A program made the position numbers and the translations under genes. A stretch of DNA of 64,000 bases from Lonicera japonica (Eukaryota > Streptophyta > Magnoliopsida > Dipsacales > Caprifoliaceae), in the NCBI GenBank assembly GCA_021464415.1, contig CM038470.1, positions 8,134,394-8,198,393 on the forward strand, read 5' to 3'. The notes beneath the pieces are model-generated. The model worked only from the letters and a program-made list of their open reading frames with translations. It was not told the origin of the DNA and made no database searches. This document shows positions 59,621 through 64,000 of this stretch, piece by piece (positions within the stretch are counted from its first letter, which is position 1; every line of letters starts with the position of its first letter).

Positions 59621-62206
59621 TATTGGTGCTAAAACCTATAAGAATATTTTAGACTATACAGTTAAATGATCAGATCAAATGATTGGCATAATAAATGCAA
59701 CCAGTCAACGGAATCAAAGACGTATAGAAGAAGTTGGCCTCATATAAAAATACGGGTTAGTCATCTTCTGTGAAATATAGTTAGGAGTTCGATTTTGCTT
59801 TGTTATTGATATAATTAATTGGCTATTACAAACTCACAGTGATCTTTCTCTATCATCACAATATTACAATGAGAGTATGTTTTTAGCTACACGAATTCTA
59901 GTTCTCTATATCACGAGCTTTGTCGAGTGCTAGGTATCTCTATTTCTCTTCAAGTTGTTGGTCACCCTTTTGCTGTTCTCCCTTTGTTGTTTTAGGTTGT
60001 TCAAAAATTATCAGGATTGTTGACAGAAGTAAATGCTTCTTCTATATATATGATTGAGAGGAAACGTGTGTGAGAACTCCCAGAGCAGGTCTGAAGCCAT
60101 GCCTTGATCATCACCAACTCTAACCTTACTTCTCCATGAATTTTGGTGCATTAAATGCAGTTGGTGCGCATTTAATTAATGAAGATAAGGGAGATTATAT
60201 GTGTTCTGCAGAGCAGATGACAGTTGCACATGCTGTTCGTCAACTACTCTGTCAAAGTGGTTGGGCAATGGAGCTCCAGAGCTCATCAAAAGAGCTCTGA
60301 AATCAAGCTTCGTAATTTAATGTGTGTAATTAACTCTTGAGCAAATATCCAACTTATGGAGGGCACTGCGCTCCTTATAATACTTAGGCAGTGGTTCAAG
60401 CCATTCTATCCTTCGCTATGTCGTGCTTCTCTCTTCCTAAATATTTCTGCAATAAATTAAATGCCTTAGTGCGTTCATTTTAGTGGGGAGGGTCGATGGA
60501 AAAATCTAAATTTTGCTGGAAAAAATGGGATGAAGTCTCAAAACCAAAACTGGAAGGCGGGCTGGGTTTCAAAGATTTCAAATCTTTCAACTTGGCTTTG
60601 CTTGCTAAACTGGGGTGGCCCCTCATTTCTGATCCTTCCTCTTACTGGGCAAAGTTTCTTAAAGCCATATATTTTCCAAACTGCTCTTTCCTTGATGCTA
60701 AACGGGGCAGTCGACCTTCCTGGTTCTGGTCAAGTGTTTTAGAAGGCAGAGAAATTCTCAGAATGGGTGTTCGGTGGAATATTTCTAGCGGGATTGATGT
60801 GAATATCTGGGAGGATCCTTGGATTCATTCCTTAAAAAATTTTAAAGTTTCATGTCCAAAACCAAGTAATTGCGAGCTTGCAAAAGTTCACGACCTCATC
60901 TACCCTACTTTGAGTTGTTGGAAAATTTACACTGTTAAACAATTGTTCAATTCAGAAGAATTGAACTCTATTTTAAGGATTCATATCTCTGCTAGTTCGG
61001 GTAAAGATTTTTGGGTTTGGCATTTTTCGAAGTCGGGAATATTCAATGTCAAATTTGCTTATAGGGAGGCTTTGAAATGCAAAAGTGATTCGAACTCGAA
61101 TAGAGCGTCGTCCTCTTTTTCTCCTAACCCTGCTCTTTGGAAGGTTATTTGGAAACTTAATGTCCCTCTTAAATTGAAACATTTTTGGTGGAAGGTTTGT
61201 GTGAATGCTATTGCCTCAAAAGAGAATTTTTGGAGAAGGAAATGCAGTTTCGACCCCAGCTGTCCTAGATGTATATCGTCATTGGAATCCATTGAGCATA
61301 TTGTGTTTAACTGTTGTTTTGCTCGCAAAGTATGGGCTTTGTTTCCTAAGATCAATGGCCGGCTTCCAAGTTTAGTAGCTTCAGCTCTTAAATGGTCTAG
61401 TGATTGGGTCTCGGAGGGAGCTTTGGATATGAATTTGATCATTGTGGTTGCCTAGTTTATTTGGAAAGCTCGCAACTCTCTCATTTTTTATGGCTTTCTG
61501 TCAGACCCGAATTATGTGGCCACCTCGGCTAGAGGTTATATGCTAGATCTTATTGGTGATTCTTCTCCTATTCAAAACTCTTCTTCAGCACCGCTTTCTT
61601 ATCAGAATGATGTTCCTCTTTTTCAATCGTTAAAGAATGCGGATTTTATTATCTTTTGTGATGGAGCCTTTGATTCTAATTTGAAGAGATCAGCTGCAGC
61701 TAATGTTTTTCTGAACAAATATTTTTTTATTATTGATGGGGTTGCCAAGGAAGTTGTGGTTTCTTCTCCAATTGTTTCAGAAGCGCTGGCAATCAAGCAA
61801 GCCTGTGTCATTGCCGAATCTTGCGGTTTGTCTAATGTGCTGATTTGCAGTGACTCTAAGATTGGTTATCTCTTTGGCCTCCTCGGATTTGGACCCTCCT
61901 TGGAAGATTGCTACTATTATTAACGATATTAGGAACTCTTCTAGTCGCTTTTTTGTAAGTTTTTGTTTATTCCGAAAGCTCTAAATTTTGTAGCTCACTG
62001 GATAGCTAGAGCTATCATTAGAAATGTTCTTCCTAGGGACTGGGCGTCTGTGCCTCTTGTCCCGGTTCAATTTTTTCTTGTTAAGTTGTTGTAATGCCCC
62101 TTGGTTTTGTTCAAAAAAAAAAAAGATAAGCCTAATTGCTGATGTAGACAGTTACGTGACAGCTCGTAATTGACGTGATGAATTTGGTCACTAATTTGCA
62201 CCATCA
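59621..62206 (+). mobile_element. Solo LTR, family copy 4, split by a LINE
   Basis: Starts TATTGGTGCTAAAACC and ends TTTGCACCATCA. Both outer flanks are CAACT (59616-59620 and 62207-62211), an exact 5-bp duplication. The LTR is interrupted after ...GTTCAAGCC (60402) and resumes at AAGCCTAATTGCTGATG (62128). Part of the LTR around 60,360 is deleted relative to the other copies. The matching outer duplication shows that both halves are one insertion. Confidence 0.9.
60403..62127 (+). pseudogene. 5'-truncated L1-type LINE with RNase H, degenerate
   Basis: C-terminal end of a plant non-LTR retrotransposon ORF2. 60496-61455 encodes the region after the reverse transcriptase (WDEVSKPKLEGGLGFKD, FNLALLAKLGWP) and the zinc-binding zf-RVT segment (KLKHFWWKVC, CPRCISSLESIEHIVFNC). 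The frame runs through a TAG at 61453 (expected Trp) into an RNase H-like domain with IFCDGAFDS, VSEALAIKQACVIAESCG and ICSDSKIG, giving three of the usual acidic residues. A frameshift after the third removes the rest (NFVAHWIARA is in another frame). A further shift lies just before 60496. It ends in A12 (62113-62124). AAGCC at both junctions is a possible short target duplication. Not mobile itself. Confidence 0.93.
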
Positions 62207-62211
62207 CAACT

Positions 62212-64000
62212 CTTTTGGGTACCAAGTAGACCGGACAAACCTCCACTACAACTTGTTCGGCTACTTTCAACATAACTTTAACATGCATTTTGCTATTTGC
62301 CTTGCAGACAAACTTACCTAAAATGTAGGCCTTTCTTTAACTTTTCTCAACTTGCTTTTCTAGTTTGACATGTACTGTCAGAGACTCATATCTGAACTTG
62401 TAAAAGATCTTTTTTTTTTCTTGTTTAATTTGGTCACAAAGGTAAATACGAGTGAAAAAAGAATGAGACCAAGGAATCGAGGGTTATATAATTTTAGTCT
62501 TATATATATATATATATATATATGTAATTTGATGTTGGTTTGAGCTGCTTTTTTTTAAAAAAATATTATTATTATTATTAATTAAAAATAAAAATTCACG
62601 CATAAAGTTTAAATTTTGGAAGAAAATAAAATGCGTAACGTGAATTGTAAGATTCAATATTAAGGCAAAAAATGAAACATAAAACAATGGAATAGATCTT
62701 TGGTCAAGCCACGGATCGGAGGAGACTCAAATTTATATAAGAACTAGCGATCTTAACATTTTATTACAGTCGGAGCGCGTCAAAGAATCTAACAAATGTA
62801 ATGGAATAATGCAAAAGGGTTTTGTGGTGGCCTGGGAATTTATGAGAAAGAAGTATTGGGATGTGTACGTAATTAACAACTAATTACTTAGTGAAGAGTA
62901 ATGATAATATAATTCTTATTGCTCATCTCTTCTAGCCTACCAGTCAAAAGTAAAAGGAATCGTATTATTATTCTCTGCCTTTTTATTTTTTTAAGTCAAA
63001 AAGACCCAAAACAATTCAAAATTTTATAATGCCCGAGTACAAAATTACATGATTAAAGGAAAGAGATCCTGCAACTTTAACCTTTTATTATATCTTTGGA
63101 GAAAGTATGTCCTCTGTTTTTCCAAGATTTTTAAGTAAGAGAATGTTTGTGGTAAAAACTAATTAATTAAGTTTTGCGAGACTCGTTTACATGATTTCAA
63201 AAATATAGTAATATCAATAAGATCAAAAATTAATAGAAGAAAAATAGCTAATTTACTTTCACGAGATTTTGTAAATGTACTATATACTCATAATTTGAAC
63301 ATTATCATAAAAAAATAAAAAAAATATTACAACGTGGCGAGGTGAAATAATATTTCAGTTCCTATGAACAACCTTTTTACTAGATATGCATATTGATAAA
63401 TACCATGGATTAAGAGGGAGAGGCTTGGAATTACAGCCTATTATTGAACTAGGGTATACCCGTGCTATTCGGTAAAAACTCTTTCTATGATGATACTCCA
63501 TATTTTTTAAGAAAAATCTAAGAGATAATAAAAGTTTTTTTTTCCTTTTATCATAGGATCCATGTTTATCAATTATGTTTGGAACTAAGGTGTGTGACTA
63601 AAATTGGGTTTTATACAAACTTAACTTTGCAATCCAAAAAAACTTAATGCAAATTTTGTTTTGCATGATGTGCTTTTATTTTTTAATAAGTATATTTTTA
63701 TTTGTCCCTCATTTAACTCTAAAATATTGTTAAATAAACCCCAATACATACTAATCAGGCCTGTCTGGAGGTTTCGAGGGGTCAAGGCGAAGTTTGAAGA
63801 TAACTATTAATAATACAAATATAATTTTTTTGTAAGGCATGCAAATATAAAATTAAAATTCTCTTAACCAAAAATAAAATGGCCATTTTTTTGTATGAAA
63901 ATTGGGCTTTTATAATATATGAGTGGATTTGTATACTTCATATATAATACTTTATTATATATACATGTGTATATAAAAATTTGGGGCCCATAAAAAGTTA
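62212..64000. other. AT-rich end of window
   Basis: No gene recognised. A (TA)n run lies at about 62503-62523. 63757 to the end begins GGCCTGTCTGGAGGTTTCGA and includes TTTGGGGCCC, possibly a transposon or retroelement fragment cut by the window edge. Confidence 0.4.

Noticed and set aside
61059..61442. Minus-strand 127-aa frame
   Set aside because: Antisense to the LINE zinc-binding region.
52422..62206. Intact LTR retrotransposon bounded by copies 3 and 4
   Set aside because: Copy 4 carries its own CAACT duplication, and no retroelement internal genes lie between; the LINE is inside copy 4, not between the two.

Overview
The window looks like nuclear DNA of a eudicot plant. Its genes are split by GT-AG introns, it is AT-rich, and its proteins belong to plant families: mitochondrial lipoyl synthase, GH3 amido synthetase, a P-class PPR protein, a clade E PP2C and a DUF7086 protein. 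It carries many small DNA transposons, solo LTRs, a SINE and a LINE. The species cannot be named from the sequence.

Layout. 1-4196 (+): 3'-most four exons of lipoyl synthase (LIP1); the start lies off the window. 4919-9326 (-): a two-exon gene for a small single-span membrane protein, whose 3.9-kb intron holds a 1.2-kb hAT element with a MITE inside it. 10-22 kb: a transposon-rich block with a solo LTR, MITEs, a kelch-repeat pseudogene broken by a SINE, and a 5.2-kb element with arms of about 1.5 kb in inverted orientation, itself hit by a second solo LTR and a MITE. 22025-25398 (-): four-exon GH3 synthetase. 31884-33857 (-): intronless PPR gene. 35928-36089 (+): 53-aa membrane microprotein gene. 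39905-41382: a second element resembling the 16-21 kb one. 42301-42705 (-): secreted Gly/Pro-rich cell-wall protein. 43095-44060: a Harbinger-like MITE with a hAT MITE nested inside. 45498-50200 (-): five-exon PP2C gene whose last intron holds a complete DUF7086 gene on the same strand. 52-64 kb: no intact host gene recognised; two more solo LTRs of the same family (one split by a LINE), an array of 31-32-bp palindromic units, and several hairpin MITEs.

The host genes are ordinary housekeeping or regulatory loci (lipoate cofactor synthesis, hormone conjugation, organelle RNA metabolism, phosphatase signalling, cell wall) and do not form a pathway together. The pairing of LIP1 with the cell-wall protein, and of GH3, PPR and PP2C, recalls neighbour pairs in Arabidopsis, so the segment may keep ancient microsynteny. 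The unusual content is structural: nested genes, nested insertions with readable target-site duplications, and large inverted repeats. I found no clearly new multi-gene system. The best candidates for something undescribed are the long-inverted-repeat element family and the palindromic array at 54.0-54.3 kb.
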